NCBI RefSeq assembly: GCF_900142955.1
Contig: NZ_FRCP01000006.1
Span: forward strand, 62,001 to 126,000
Reading direction: 5' to 3'
Length of the DNA stretch: 64,000 nt
From: Anaerosporobacter mobilis DSM 15930
GTDB lineage: Bacteria > Bacillota > Clostridia > Lachnospirales > Lachnospiraceae
The notes beneath the pieces are model-generated. The model ran no database searches, had not been told where the DNA came from, and saw nothing but the letters and a program-made list of their open reading frames with translations. Positions 7,541 to 15,619 of this stretch are shown here, piece after piece. A program made the position numbers and the translations under genes. Each line of letters starts with the position of its first letter. The stretch's first letter is position 1.

Positions 7541-9388
7541 TTAATCAACTATAAAATTGGACACGCCAACATTTTCAAAAACAATGATAGGTTTACACCA
7601 ATATGTCTTGCAGCAGTTTTCAGATGATCTTACTTTTAAGACATAACAGCCTTCATAAGGAACATCAAATTCAAAGTAGCCACAACCTTTAATCTGTACA
7701 CAGAATAGAAAAGTATTGATGTCGTCCACTCTCTCGAATAATTCCACCTCCCATTCATGGGCAATACAGCATTGGCAGCCCCAAATACAGCCTCTAATTA
7801 TACCAGGTGTAATCAGACATTCCCGGCAAACCGGACATGGTTCTGGTATAGGGCATGGTTCTGGTTCCGGACACGTTGGGCAAACTGGACATGTTGGACA
7901 AACTGGGCAAGTTGGGCAAACCGGGCATGGTTCTGGCATAGGACAAGGTATTGGTTCTGGACACGTTGGGCAAACTGGACAAACTGGGCATGGTTCCGGT
8001 GTTGGACAAGGTCTAGGTTCTGGACACGTTGGGCAAACCGGGCATGGTTCTGGGGTTGGACAAGGTGTTGGTGTAGGGCAAACCGGGCATGGTTCTGGGG
8101 TTGGACAAGGTACTGGTGTAGGACACGTTGGGCATGGTTCCGGTGTCGGACAAGGTGTCGGCGTAGGACAAGGTGGTGGCGTAGGACAAGGTGTCGGTGT
8201 AGGACAAGGTGTTGGTGTAGGGCAAGGTGTCGGTGTAGGACAAGGTGTCGGTGTTGGACAAGGTGTCGGTGTAGGGCAAGTCGGGCATTCAGGTACTTCT
8301 GGGGCCGGAACCTCTGGGGCTGGAACCTCTGGAGCTGGAACCTCTGGGGATGGTGCTATAGCTTGACAATTCACTCCTCCAACAAATGGGAAATAATGAA
8401 ATTCGAAGCCGCTTGCAGCATTAACAGCAAAAGATCCTAGAGCAGCGTTACCGCTTACATGGCCACCTGTGGAGTGTGCATGGAACATGGCTTGTGGTGC
8501 CAATATGCTTCCCCAGATATCAGAAGATTTTTCCATGTAAATATTAGTTGCATCCTCAAACACATACAAGGTCTGAGCTGCTTTACTTCTTTCCCCATAA
8601 ACGCCGTATTGCAGATGAGCATTTGCTCCCGTCCTTAGCCTTACAATAACTCTACTTCCTTCTGGAACTTCCGCACGTATTCCTTTGTTGATCAAACCGT
8701 TTGGTCTTACATCAATAAGAAATACATTCTGTTCAGGGTCATTACCCCTTAAAATCCATTCGTAATTATTATCCACCACTCTTCCATTTGGATTTAAAGC
8801 TTCTATACAATTTTTATAGTATCCAATGCCCTCTCTGGCATCATTAAAGAATTTTGGTATGTTTGCACCTACCCTTCCTGCTGGTATATATCTTGGTACA
8901 TCATAACTTGGAACCACATAGTGATCACCTTTATCTGTTGGCGTCCAATATTTGCTACCTCCATTGGCCTGATACAAAAATTTTAGTTGTTGTATTCCAT
9001 TAGTCATACCATCTTTTCCGATCAGATAAGTGCTTCCCCTATCTGCACGGAATCCACCGCCGGCAACTACATGGCCGATAACAACCAAAGGGCCGCCCAT
9101 TGATACATTACCTCCAACTAAAAAGCGTACTAAATTCGGTGAGTAATCAATTTTTCTGTAACCTCTTACTCTACCAAAACCAACACTCAGACCCCTTGGG
9201 CTGTAGAAATTTCCACCTATAGCCACCGGACCTTCAATATCTATAATGTTATTAGCATCATTAAATACAATAACATTAAATCCGGAGGCAGCACCAAAAG
9301 GCTGACCTTCAATATTATACCAGTTTATATCATCATAAGGTAATCCAGCACTTTTCATGGCTTCATCACTAAAACTGATATTATCCAT
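7541..9388 (-). CDS. Choice-of-anchor A family protein with Pro/Cys repeat
   Basis: About 615 residues from the ATG at 9388, chosen because AAAGGAGTTTAT precedes it; an upstream codon gives 11 extra residues with no RBS. Residues 1-335 form a beta-rich choice-of-anchor A domain (GGNFYSPRG, GGNVSMGGPLVVIGHVVAGGGF, then GSILAPQAMFHAHS and HVSGNAALGSF), a family found in secreted or coat proteins. Residues about 343-525 are a low-complexity stretch of PEVPA units and then CPTPTP / CPTPEPCPVC units with dozens of Cys. The C-terminal 85 residues are another Cys-rich beta-type domain. There is no signal peptide, LPXTG or membrane segment. Absence of a Sec signal plus Cys-rich repeats fits a spore coat or exosporium protein assembled from the mother cell. 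That is an inference. Confidence 0.85.
   Translation of the reverse strand: MDNISFSDEAMKSAGLPYDDINWYNIEGQPFGAASGFNVIVFNDANNIIDIEGPVAIGGNFYSPRGLSVGFGRVRGYRKIDYSPNLVRFLVGGNVSMGGPLVVIGHVVAGGGFRADRGSTYLIGKDGMTNGIQQLKFLYQANGGSKYWTPTDKGDHYVVPSYDVPRYIPAGRVGANIPKFFNDAREGIGYYKNCIEALNPNGRVVDNNYEWILRGNDPEQNVFLIDVRPNGLINKGIRAEVPEGSRVIVRLRTGANAHLQYGVYGERSKAAQTLYVFEDATNIYMEKSSDIWGSILAPQAMFHAHSTGGHVSGNAALGSFAVNAASGFEFHYFPFVGGVNCQAIAPSPEVPAPEVPAPEVPAPEVPECPTCPTPTPCPTPTPCPTPTPCPTPTPCPTPTPCPTPPPCPTPTPCPTPEPCPTCPTPVPCPTPEPCPVCPTPTPCPTPEPCPVCPTCPEPRPCPTPEPCPVCPVCPTCPEPIPCPMPEPCPVCPTCPVCPTCPVCPTCPEPEPCPIPEPCPVCRECLITPGIIRGCIWGCQCCIAHEWEVELFERVDDINTFLFCVQIKGCGYFEFDVPYEGCYVLKVRSSENCCKTYWCKPIIVFENVGVSNFIVD
7815..8345. 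repeat. In-frame tandem repeats (18-bp type) in the choice-of-anchor A gene
   Basis: The coding DNA is an array of short degenerate units encoding CPTPTP, CPTPEPCPVC and, at the N-terminal side, PEVPA. Neighbouring 18-base copies between about 8150 and 8290 are nearly identical, so the array is likely prone to slippage and length change. A long open frame on the opposite strand is an artefact of this composition. Confidence 0.9.
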
Positions 9389-9792
9389 ATAAACTCCTTT
9401 AAATCGCTTGCATTGCAACAAGTTTTATTCTTAGTTCAGTTTATTCTACTTGAAATGGTTCTGTGCAAGTTTCTATGCAATCGGAGTAAATTTTATGATA
9501 ATATTAGTTTATTTTTCACCATACAGGATATAACGAACACTTTATCCAATGATATATCTGTAATTTACGAACTTTATTATTTTAAATCCATTTCTGCCAT
9601 TACGCTTGACTTCATAAAGCCAATATGAAATTTAAATTGATATAGATTTCATAACCATATTTTCAGTGCATAAAATAGTTTATATCAATCTATTTATCTG
9701 AGGTATACTAAAAACTTAGCTGCCAGACGAACCACAATAGATTGAGCTGTTTAACAGTTGACTCAAAAAATATAATAAGTGAGGGCTTTATA
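9389..9792. other. Divergent intergenic region
   Basis: Four hundred AT-rich bases lie between the minus-strand surface-protein gene and the plus-strand hydrolase. A small palindrome (CTGTT-T-AACAG) lies around 9748-9758, just before a TATAAT-like element near 9771. No clear -35 pairs with it at normal spacing. No coding region is supported. Confidence 0.45.
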
Positions 9793-10605
9793 ATGGAATT
9801 CATGATTATGGTAGAACCAGGTGTTAGGGTATATGTGAACGATATTAATCCATCCGGTAATAAAACAATTATATTTCTTCACGGCTGGCCAGCCAATTAC
9901 CGATTATTTGAATATCAATATAATATTCTGCCACATATGGGATATCGTTGTATAGGCATTGATACGAGAGGTTTTGGTAACTCAGATAAACCATGGAGTG
10001 GCTACAGTTACGATAGCTTAGCAGATGATATTTTAGAGGTTATTAAAACATTGGATTTAAATAATGTTACCTTGTTGGGACACTCTACAGCCGGAGCTGT
10101 TGCTATCCGGTATATGGCGCGCCATAACGGTTTTGGAGTCTCAAAGCTTGTGCTTTGCGCTGCCGCCGCACCCAGCCTTATAAAGCGTCCAAACTTTCCT
10201 TACGGGCAGAATAAAGAGGATATTGAAAAAGTTTTTATTCAGGGCGCTTATGATGACCGTCCTAATATGTTAGAAAACTTCGGTAGAATATTTTTCTATA
10301 AGCAAGTGTCACCGCCATTTTCCGATTGGCTCTTCCAAATGGGATTACAGGCAGCTAGCTATGCAACGATTGCTATTTCTAAAGACTGGATTACAGAAGA
10401 ATTGTTTAGTGATCTGCCAAAGATACATGTTCCAACGTTAATTATGCATGGTATTCATGACCAAGTTGTTCCGTATCAATTGGGCGTTGTACAGAATCAG
10501 GGAATTAGAAACTCAAAACTGATAACATTTGAGAATAGTGGACACGGATTATTCTATGATGAGATGGACAAATTTAATAGGGAGTTGACGCAATTTGTAG
10601 GATGA
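9793..10605 (+). CDS. Alpha/beta hydrolase
   Basis: 270 residues from the ATG at 9793, which has GTGAGGGC upstream; an earlier TTG at 9742 has no RBS. All hallmarks of the fold are present: oxyanion strand IIFLHGWPANYR, nucleophile elbow GHSTAG (catalytic Ser), acid in MHGIHDQVV and histidine in NSGHGLFYDE. The pattern is closest to the non-haem chloroperoxidase/esterase subfamily (RGFGNSDKP after strand 4). The substrate is unknown. It is a single gene, convergent with the deoxynucleoside kinase across a shared terminator. Confidence 0.9.
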   Translation: MEFMIMVEPGVRVYVNDINPSGNKTIIFLHGWPANYRLFEYQYNILPHMGYRCIGIDTRGFGNSDKPWSGYSYDSLADDILEVIKTLDLNNVTLLGHSTAGAVAIRYMARHNGFGVSKLVLCAAAAPSLIKRPNFPYGQNKEDIEKVFIQGAYDDRPNMLENFGRIFFYKQVSPPFSDWLFQMGLQAASYATIAISKDWITEELFSDLPKIHVPTLIMHGIHDQVVPYQLGVVQNQGIRNSKLITFENSGHGLFYDEMDKFNRELTQFVG

Positions 10606-10693
10606 CTTTTTTAATAGTATCTTCACGCATATCATAAATGATCAACTTCTTCTTTTGTTCCATGTAAACTTCTCCGTAACACCCCACTGATTC

Positions 10694-10736
10694 AAAAAAG
10701 CAAGACCTTCTTCTTGGCAAAAAGTCTTGCTTTTTT
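10694..10736. terminator. Bidirectional terminator between convergent genes
   Basis: A perfect 13-bp stem (10694-10706 with 10724-10736) has an A-run on one side and a T-run on the other. It serves the hydrolase on the plus strand and the kinase on the minus strand. Confidence 0.9.
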
Positions 10737-10797
10737 CTGGTTCTATGATAAATGTTCTGTCGGAAAGGCAACGTTAAAAATCAAATTGGTGTGGTCC

Positions 10798-11421
10798 TCA
10801 CATCGCCTCGCGAATTATTTGAAGTACCTTCTCTCTGTCCTTCAAATTTCCCACAATATCATACTTTGCAGCCTCAATAACTAGAAGTGGTGAAAGATTA
10901 TAATTTGAGAAGTAATCCTCGTATTCTTTATTAAGGTTCTCCCAGTAATCTCTTTCAACTATCTGCTCATAGTCACGGCCTCTTTTCTTAATGCGCTCTA
11001 TTGCGGAGTCAGTATCAATTTTAAGATAAATCATAAGCTTAGGAGCCTCTACATGATCTAGCATATTGGTCAAAAGATCTCGATATAATATAAATTCATC
11101 CTTCTCCATATCCCCCTTTTCATAGAGCATTTTAGCAAATATCATATCACCATAGATACTCCGGTCCATGAGGCTTGGTTCTCCCGATTCTGAGGCCTGT
11201 TTCAGCATCTCAAATCTTCGATTAAGAAAGTATATCTGAAGCGGAAAGGCATATCTCTTTCTATCATAATAGAACTTGTCCAGTAAAGGATTCTCCTGTA
11301 CAGGCTCTTGGAAACAAGGTATCTTCATCTCTTCCGATAACATCTCCATATATGACGTCTTTCCGGCACCGACAACAGCATCTATAACAATAGTTTCATT
11401 GGGCTTATTTTTTTTAATCAT
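10798..11421 (-). CDS. Deoxynucleoside kinase
   Basis: About 207 residues with P-loop AVVGAGKTSY and a DRS motif (SLMDRSIYGDMIFAK) that places it in the dNK/dGK/dAK family. A lid region follows with IKKRGRDYEQ, and the C-terminal half is helical. It salvages deoxynucleosides in the cytoplasm by 5'-phosphorylation with ATP. Two starts are plausible: ATG at 11421 with AAGGAG 9 bases upstream, and a GTG at 11442 with TAAGGAGG at ideal distance. The ATG at 11448 overlaps the RBS and is unlikely. The gene is monocistronic, with a promoter carrying a palindrome in its spacer. Confidence 0.92.
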   Translation of the reverse strand: MIKKNKPNETIVIDAVVGAGKTSYMEMLSEEMKIPCFQEPVQENPLLDKFYYDRKRYAFPLQIYFLNRRFEMLKQASESGEPSLMDRSIYGDMIFAKMLYEKGDMEKDEFILYRDLLTNMLDHVEAPKLMIYLKIDTDSAIERIKKRGRDYEQIVERDYWENLNKEYEDYFSNYNLSPLLVIEAAKYDIVGNLKDREKVLQIIREAM

Positions 11422-11534
11422 ATTAAAAAACTCCTTATACACAAACATCCTCCTTAGGTTTCTTCATTTAATAACATCTATTCAATACAAATGCGCTTCT
11501 TACCAATTACGTTGTAATATTTATTATTTTATTT

Positions 11535-11563
11535 AATATATACAATATATTGTATAACGTCAA
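11535..11563 (-). promoter_or_regulatory. Deoxynucleoside kinase promoter with palindromic operator
   Basis: On the minus strand, TTGACG (11563-11558), a 17-base spacer and TATATT (11540-11535). The spacer is almost filled by a perfect 16-base palindrome, ATACAATATATTGTAT (11540-11555). A dimeric repressor bound there would exclude RNA polymerase. The regulator is not identifiable. Confidence 0.65.
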
Positions 11564-11771
11564 TAGTTTTCAACATTATATTGTATTTTCTATCTAGCAA
11601 TTTCTTCCACTGTGATTCAGTTTTACACGTATTGATTGAATGTACGTATAATTTTCTCTTCACAATTAAAAGGGGAACATGTTCCTAATGCAAGAATTGG
11701 CTGGAGTCCAGGAAATTTTACTTTCTATAATCAGGTACAAAAGGATTGTTGGCAACTCTTATAAATATTAC
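11564..11771. other. Intergenic stretch without a supported gene
   Basis: This lies between the kinase promoter and the AAC(3) terminator. It contains a 12-base palindrome GGAACATGTTCC near 11672. That palindrome lacks the four-base centre of a Firmicute LexA box. Nothing else was seen. Confidence 0.4.
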
Positions 11772-11804
11772 AAGCAGGAACCGTCCTTTGTCCAGTTCCT
11801 GCTT
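11772..11804 (-). terminator. Putative terminator after the AAC(3)-like gene
   Basis: A perfect 10-bp stem (11772-11781 with 11795-11804), but a weak T-tract on the minus strand. Confidence 0.5.
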
Positions 11805-11820
11805 ATGCTTATTATTATAG

Positions 11821-12603
11821 CTATTCAATTGGCTGATCATCATCAAATAAAGATGGGTTTTCCTTCAATAGCCCTATGACCCAGTCTGTCATTGGCTTCA
11901 CTTCGACCACATAAGAAACAGCATCTCCGATTTTTACTTCCTTAGCAATCCCCATATGTAGCATCGGAATAAGCAGCTTGTCATAGTTCTTTGACACATT
12001 CCCACGGCTGAAGTAATGACCATGTAAATCTATTTCACTAGCCTCCCCATCTTCGGACAATAGTTTGATCTTCCTTGATTGAGGGTTAATACGGTCAGGA
12101 ATATTCAGCCATTCTTCAATACTGTGAATATATGTATTGGTCTTAAGTGTGGCACCCAAGAATAGCAATTGTGCTTCCTCGTCGTATAGTCCTCCAAAGC
12201 AACCGTCTCGTGGACAAGGTGTAAGAACATCACCGTTTCGCAGAACATTGCTGTCACGCTGAACATAGGCTTGCGCCATGCTCCCTATGGCTGTTACTGA
12301 ATGGGTAGGATGCATGGAGCGAATAGCATCTGCTCTTTTCATAAAAAGGTTGGGCAGTATTCCAACACAAGAAGGTTCTGTCTTGGGGTCATAGATACCG
12401 TCTTGTAGATTTTTATCAGACCATGAATGAGTTGGAAATAACAATAGCCCCTCTTTCATATATTCGATAAAGGCATCTAGAACCGTATCACCTCTGCCTT
12501 CTACCTCTCCAATCGCTTTCATTGAAGAATGGATGAGCAAAGTTCCTGTTTTTCTAATTCCTGATTGTTCAATATCTTTGATTAAAGTGTTTTTCGTATA
12601 CAT
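11821..12603 (-). CDS. AAC(3)-family N-acetyltransferase (YokD-like)
   Basis: About 260 residues from the ATG at 12603, with AAGGAGAAGGGACTGCAT ahead of it; longer starts lack an RBS. It has the antibiotic acetyltransferase fold signatures LLIHSSMKAIG and LLLFPTHSWSD, plus the conserved MHPTHSVTAIG histidine motif and IHSIEEW. Enzymes of this family acetylate the 3-amino group of aminoglycosides with acetyl-CoA, but many chromosomal members such as YokD have no proven drug substrate. It is a single gene with its own promoter. The resistance phenotype is inferred only from family. Confidence 0.88.
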   Translation of the reverse strand: MYTKNTLIKDIEQSGIRKTGTLLIHSSMKAIGEVEGRGDTVLDAFIEYMKEGLLLFPTHSWSDKNLQDGIYDPKTEPSCVGILPNLFMKRADAIRSMHPTHSVTAIGSMAQAYVQRDSNVLRNGDVLTPCPRDGCFGGLYDEEAQLLFLGATLKTNTYIHSIEEWLNIPDRINPQSRKIKLLSEDGEASEIDLHGHYFSRGNVSKNYDKLLIPMLHMGIAKEVKIGDAVSYVVEVKPMTDWVIGLLKENPSLFDDDQPIE

Positions 12604-12649
12604 ATGCAGTCCCTTCTCCTTCCGGAATGACATTATCAACAACAATACT

Positions 12650-12678
12650 ATTGTACTATTAAAAGAGGGGCAATACAA
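12650..12678 (-). promoter_or_regulatory. Promoter of the AAC(3)-like gene
   Basis: On the minus strand, TTGTAT (12678-12673), 17 bases, TACAAT (12655-12650), about 46 bases before the ATG. Confidence 0.55.
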
Positions 12679-12729
12679 GGGAATGCAGTATTTACTCCGA
12701 TTTGAATTATAACAATAACAAATTACTAC

Positions 12730-12782
12730 TTGACAATTAAAACCAAATCATATACTATGATATATATCACACGATATATATC
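12730..12782 (+). promoter_or_regulatory. TetR-operon promoter overlapped by tandem palindromic operator
   Basis: TTGACA (12730-12735), 17 bases, TACTAT (12753-12758). Immediately after the -10 come two copies of the self-complementary decamer GATATATATC (12759-12768 and 12773-12782), with centres 14 bases apart. They cover the transcription start, as expected for autorepression by the TetR protein encoded next. Confidence 0.7.
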
Positions 12783-12810
12783 GAATAATTTATGAAAGGA
12801 TTAGATTAAA

Positions 12811-13386
12811 TTGCCACCAAAAAATAAATTTACAAAAGAACAAATAATAGAGACTGCATTTGAGATTGCAAAAGAAGAGGGAATAGACAGCATTACAATA
12901 AGAAAAATAGCTGATAATTTGGGCAGTTCTATTGCACCAATTTATGTGAATTTTAAAGATGTAGAAGAATTAAAAGAAGCAGTGATTTCAAAAATATACG
13001 AGATTGGTAATTCTATACTACAAGAGCAAAATACCGGTGATGTATTCTTAAACATAGGAATAGCTAGCGTTAAGTTTGCTAAAGATTATAGCGTAATTTT
13101 TAAAGACCTAATTCTAAAAAACAATGGCTACTTAGATAACTACGATGAACAACTGGGCAATAACATCATTCAAGAAATGAAAAAAGATGAAGATCTGAAA
13201 GAGTTTTCAGAAGAAGAACTAAAAACACTTTTAATGAAAATGCAAGTATTTCAAGCAGGTCTATCCATAATGGCGACAAATGAATCGTTTGCTTTAAAAT
13301 TGACTGATGAAAAAATTATAGAAATGTTAAGTGATACTGGCGAAGATATAGTAAATGGGATGAAAAACAGGAGGCTAGGAAGATAG
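12811..13386 (+). CDS. TetR/AcrR family transcription regulator
   Basis: 191 residues. The N-terminal HTH (about 8-50) reads TKEQIIETAFEIAKEEGIDS then ITIRKIADNLGSSIAPIYVNF, the typical TetR DNA-recognition block. The helical C-terminal ligand/dimer domain is unspecific. The start is a TTG at 12811 with AAAGGA upstream; no ATG precedes the HTH. The gene ends four bases before the CPBP protease gene, so they form an operon, and paired operators overlap its promoter. It most likely represses itself and the downstream membrane protease. The inducer is unknown. Confidence 0.9.
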   Translation: MPPKNKFTKEQIIETAFEIAKEEGIDSITIRKIADNLGSSIAPIYVNFKDVEELKEAVISKIYEIGNSILQEQNTGDVFLNIGIASVKFAKDYSVIFKDLILKNNGYLDNYDEQLGNNIIQEMKKDEDLKEFSEEELKTLLMKMQVFQAGLSIMATNESFALKLTDEKIIEMLSDTGEDIVNGMKNRRLGR

Positions 13387-13390
13387 TACA

Positions 13391-14236
13391 ATGAATAGAC
13401 ATATTATAAATACGTCAATATTTGTAGTAGTAGTAGTGTTATCAGGCTGGATCGGAGTATTAGTAGATCACATAATCGGTGGGCCAACACAGCGAGAAAC
13501 ACTTGGGATGACCGTTTGGTTAGTTTTACCCTTACTTGCAACGATTTTATTAAGAATCTTTGCTAAAGATGGTTGGAAAGAAACAGGATTTAAATTAAAT
13601 GTAAAAGGAAATGTTCGGTACTATATATCATCTATCTGCATATTTCCAATCGTTATGGTAATCGTCTGCTTTGTTGGTTACGCTTTCGGATGGATTGATT
13701 TATCTAATTTTAAAGGAACTGAATTTATAAAGGTTTTTGCTGGAATGTTTCTCTTTAATCTCTTTAAAAATTTCTTTGAAGAATCTGTCTGGAGAGGCTA
13801 CTTAACAGAAAAATTAATGCATTTTAACATCAAAGACTGGCAACTATATCTATTGGTAGGCGGTATCTGGGCATCTTGGCATATTCCATATTACATGGTG
13901 TTTTTGCCAATTGAGGACATTCAGCAAATTATCAATGTAAGTAGATTTGGGTTCGTCCTAATTTCTTTTGCGATTATGATATGTTGGTCAATTATGTTTA
14001 CAGAGTTGTATTTAGCAACGAGGTCTATATGGCCATGTGTACTTTTACACTCTATGGAGGATGCAATCATAAATCCACTTATTTTAAATGATTTTATCTA
14101 TGTAGCAAATGGCAAGGAAATATTAATATCGCCAATAGTAGGAATTATCCCTGCTCTCCTTTTCTTATTGGTAGGTTTTGTTTTAAGAAGAACGAGAAAA
14201 TCGCAGCAAGTAGAAACATCCACATTAGTAATGTAA
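13391..14236 (+). CDS. CPBP family intramembrane metalloprotease
   Basis: 281 residues, about eight hydrophobic segments. The CPBP (Abi/CAAX prenyl protease) motifs are present: EE...R in FFEESVWRGYL, the second motif histidine in WASWHIPYY, and the third in VLLHSMEDAI. Such enzymes cleave within the membrane, and members process prenylated proteins or bacteriocins or give bacteriocin immunity. It is cotranscribed with the TetR gene and sits upstream of a serine hydrolase gene. No bacteriocin gene was found beside it, so a self-immunity role is only a guess. Confidence 0.88.
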   Translation: MNRHIINTSIFVVVVVLSGWIGVLVDHIIGGPTQRETLGMTVWLVLPLLATILLRIFAKDGWKETGFKLNVKGNVRYYISSICIFPIVMVIVCFVGYAFGWIDLSNFKGTEFIKVFAGMFLFNLFKNFFEESVWRGYLTEKLMHFNIKDWQLYLLVGGIWASWHIPYYMVFLPIEDIQQIINVSRFGFVLISFAIMICWSIMFTELYLATRSIWPCVLLHSMEDAIINPLILNDFIYVANGKEILISPIVGIIPALLFLLVGFVLRRTRKSQQVETSTLVM

Positions 14237-14367
14237 AACAATTGTAACCACAAAGGCGTATCAACAGATTATCGTATAGTATTTTCAAAAAACCGCAGAA
14301 ATCAAAGCTTTTTCTAAATAATTATTGATTATTTAAGTGGAATTAGTATCAAGAAAGGTAAGAAAAT

Positions 14368-15402
14368 ATGACAATTAAGAACTTTGAAAGAATATTTGAT
14401 AAATCAATGACTTCCGCAAAAGCTCATGAGTGTATTACCTATATTGAGAGTAGCAATGGGAATTTTTCATGGAATAAGGGCTATGGTGGGAAAGACTTAG
14501 ATACTCCAATCATAATGGCGAGTGTTTCAAAGCTTTTCACGACCACTTGTATTCTTGCCCTGCAAGATCAAGCAAAACTTTCGCTTGAAGATAAGATAAC
14601 GAAATATTTTGATAGCGATACATTAAAAGGATTACATATCTATAAAGGAAAAGACTATTCCTTTAAATTAACCATATCTGATTTACTATTTCAAACAAGT
14701 GGTTTGCCCGACGTGTTTGGAGAAGGTAAAAACAACCTAAATAAGCGAACTGTCCATGAGGACATCTCAGTATCTTTTGATGAGTATATAGCCATCGCAA
14801 AACAACTAAAGCCGCACTTTGGGCCTAATACGAAAAATAGAGCCTATTATAGCGACCTTAATTTTGAAATGCTTGGTAAAATTATTGAAAAAGTGACGAA
14901 TGAGACATTGAAAGATTCTTATCAAAAATATATCTTTGAACCATTGGGTTTGAAGAATACATATCTACCAACAAGTGAAAAAGAGTTTATCCCACATAGC
15001 TTTTATAAAGATAAAAAGATATTTCGTAATAACCTTATTTTGAGTATTCCAGCTTGTGGTGGTGGGGTTTCCACAGCACGTGAAATGATGGTATTTCTTA
15101 AAGGATTTTTTGGCGGAAAGTTATTTGATAAAACAATTCTTGAGCAAAACCAATTGTATAAGCCACTACAAATTACAATGGGTGGAATCCACTACGGTTG
15201 CGGGCATATGCAAATTAAATTAAACGGAATTGTAACAGGTTTCAAAGACAAGGGCTCAATAATCGGTCATGTAGGTATGTCAGGAACCTTTGCGTTTTAC
15301 TATCCAGAAAAAGATTTATATCTAGTTGGTGACGTAGCTCAATATGCAGATCCAGGTATGTGCGTTCGATTGGCAATGAGGCTTGCATTAGGCGCAAACT
15401 AA
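14368..15402 (+). CDS. Class C beta-lactamase-like serine hydrolase
   Basis: 344 residues. The SxxK motif is SVSKLF (about residue 52), the YxN equivalent is YSDLNFEML (about 167), and the third triad position is HVGMSG (about 306), where KTG has become HxG. This pattern fits the beta-lactamase/transpeptidase-like superfamily (EstB, AmpH or D-aminopeptidase-like enzymes) rather than a drug-resistance enzyme. There is no signal peptide, so it is probably cytoplasmic or exported by another route. The RBS is AAGAAAGGTAAG. It follows the CPBP gene by 130 bases and may have its own promoter. Confidence 0.88.
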   Translation: MTIKNFERIFDKSMTSAKAHECITYIESSNGNFSWNKGYGGKDLDTPIIMASVSKLFTTTCILALQDQAKLSLEDKITKYFDSDTLKGLHIYKGKDYSFKLTISDLLFQTSGLPDVFGEGKNNLNKRTVHEDISVSFDEYIAIAKQLKPHFGPNTKNRAYYSDLNFEMLGKIIEKVTNETLKDSYQKYIFEPLGLKNTYLPTSEKEFIPHSFYKDKKIFRNNLILSIPACGGGVSTAREMMVFLKGFFGGKLFDKTILEQNQLYKPLQITMGGIHYGCGHMQIKLNGIVTGFKDKGSIIGHVGMSGTFAFYYPEKDLYLVGDVAQYADPGMCVRLAMRLALGAN

Positions 15403-15415
15403 AAGATTAGAACCC

Positions 15416-15481
15416 AAAAAAGCTCTATGTCAAGTGTTAGGGGTGATTCAACGAATCACCCCTAACATTTGACATAGAGCT
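15416..15481. repeat. 29-bp near-perfect inverted repeat (terminator; IS-end-like)
   Basis: Arms 15421-15449 and 15453-15481 are complementary except for one base and enclose only AAC. Read on the minus strand, the hairpin is followed by TTTTT (15420-15416), so it can terminate the ABC exporter operon. It also closes the serine hydrolase gene. The arms begin GCTCTATGTCAA and continue TGTTAGGGGTGATTC, which resembles terminal inverted repeats of ISL3-family insertion sequences from memory. It may be two IS ends brought together or a small MITE. Confidence 0.8.
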
Positions 15482-15619
15482 CAAAGATGTTGAAAAAAAC
15501 GGTCTTTCGACTTTTAAACCATGAAATTGTTGATGGTCTATTTTTACACTTGTGAATCTTATGACATATTCTTATTTTATCAAAGGCATCGAGTGAGACA
15601 TGTTGCTGCTGTAAAATAT

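Noticed and set aside
7815..8345. Tandem repeats considered as a CRISPR array
   Set aside because: The repeats are contiguous, in frame and encode Pro/Cys units; there are no unique spacers and no cas genes. No CRISPR array was seen in the window.
7716..8440. Two long plus-strand open frames rich in Gly/Val/Gln or Trp/Arg/Cys
   Set aside because: They are antisense translations of the Pro/Cys repeat in the choice-of-anchor A gene; no RBS and absurd composition.
10574..10771. A 65-codon minus-strand frame between the hydrolase and the kinase
   Set aside because: It runs through the bidirectional terminator and overlaps the hydrolase 3' end without an RBS.
11672..11683. GGAACATGTTCC as a LexA (SOS) box
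   Set aside because: The Firmicute box needs GAAC-N4-GTTC; here the centre is only two bases, and no gene start is nearby on the plus strand.
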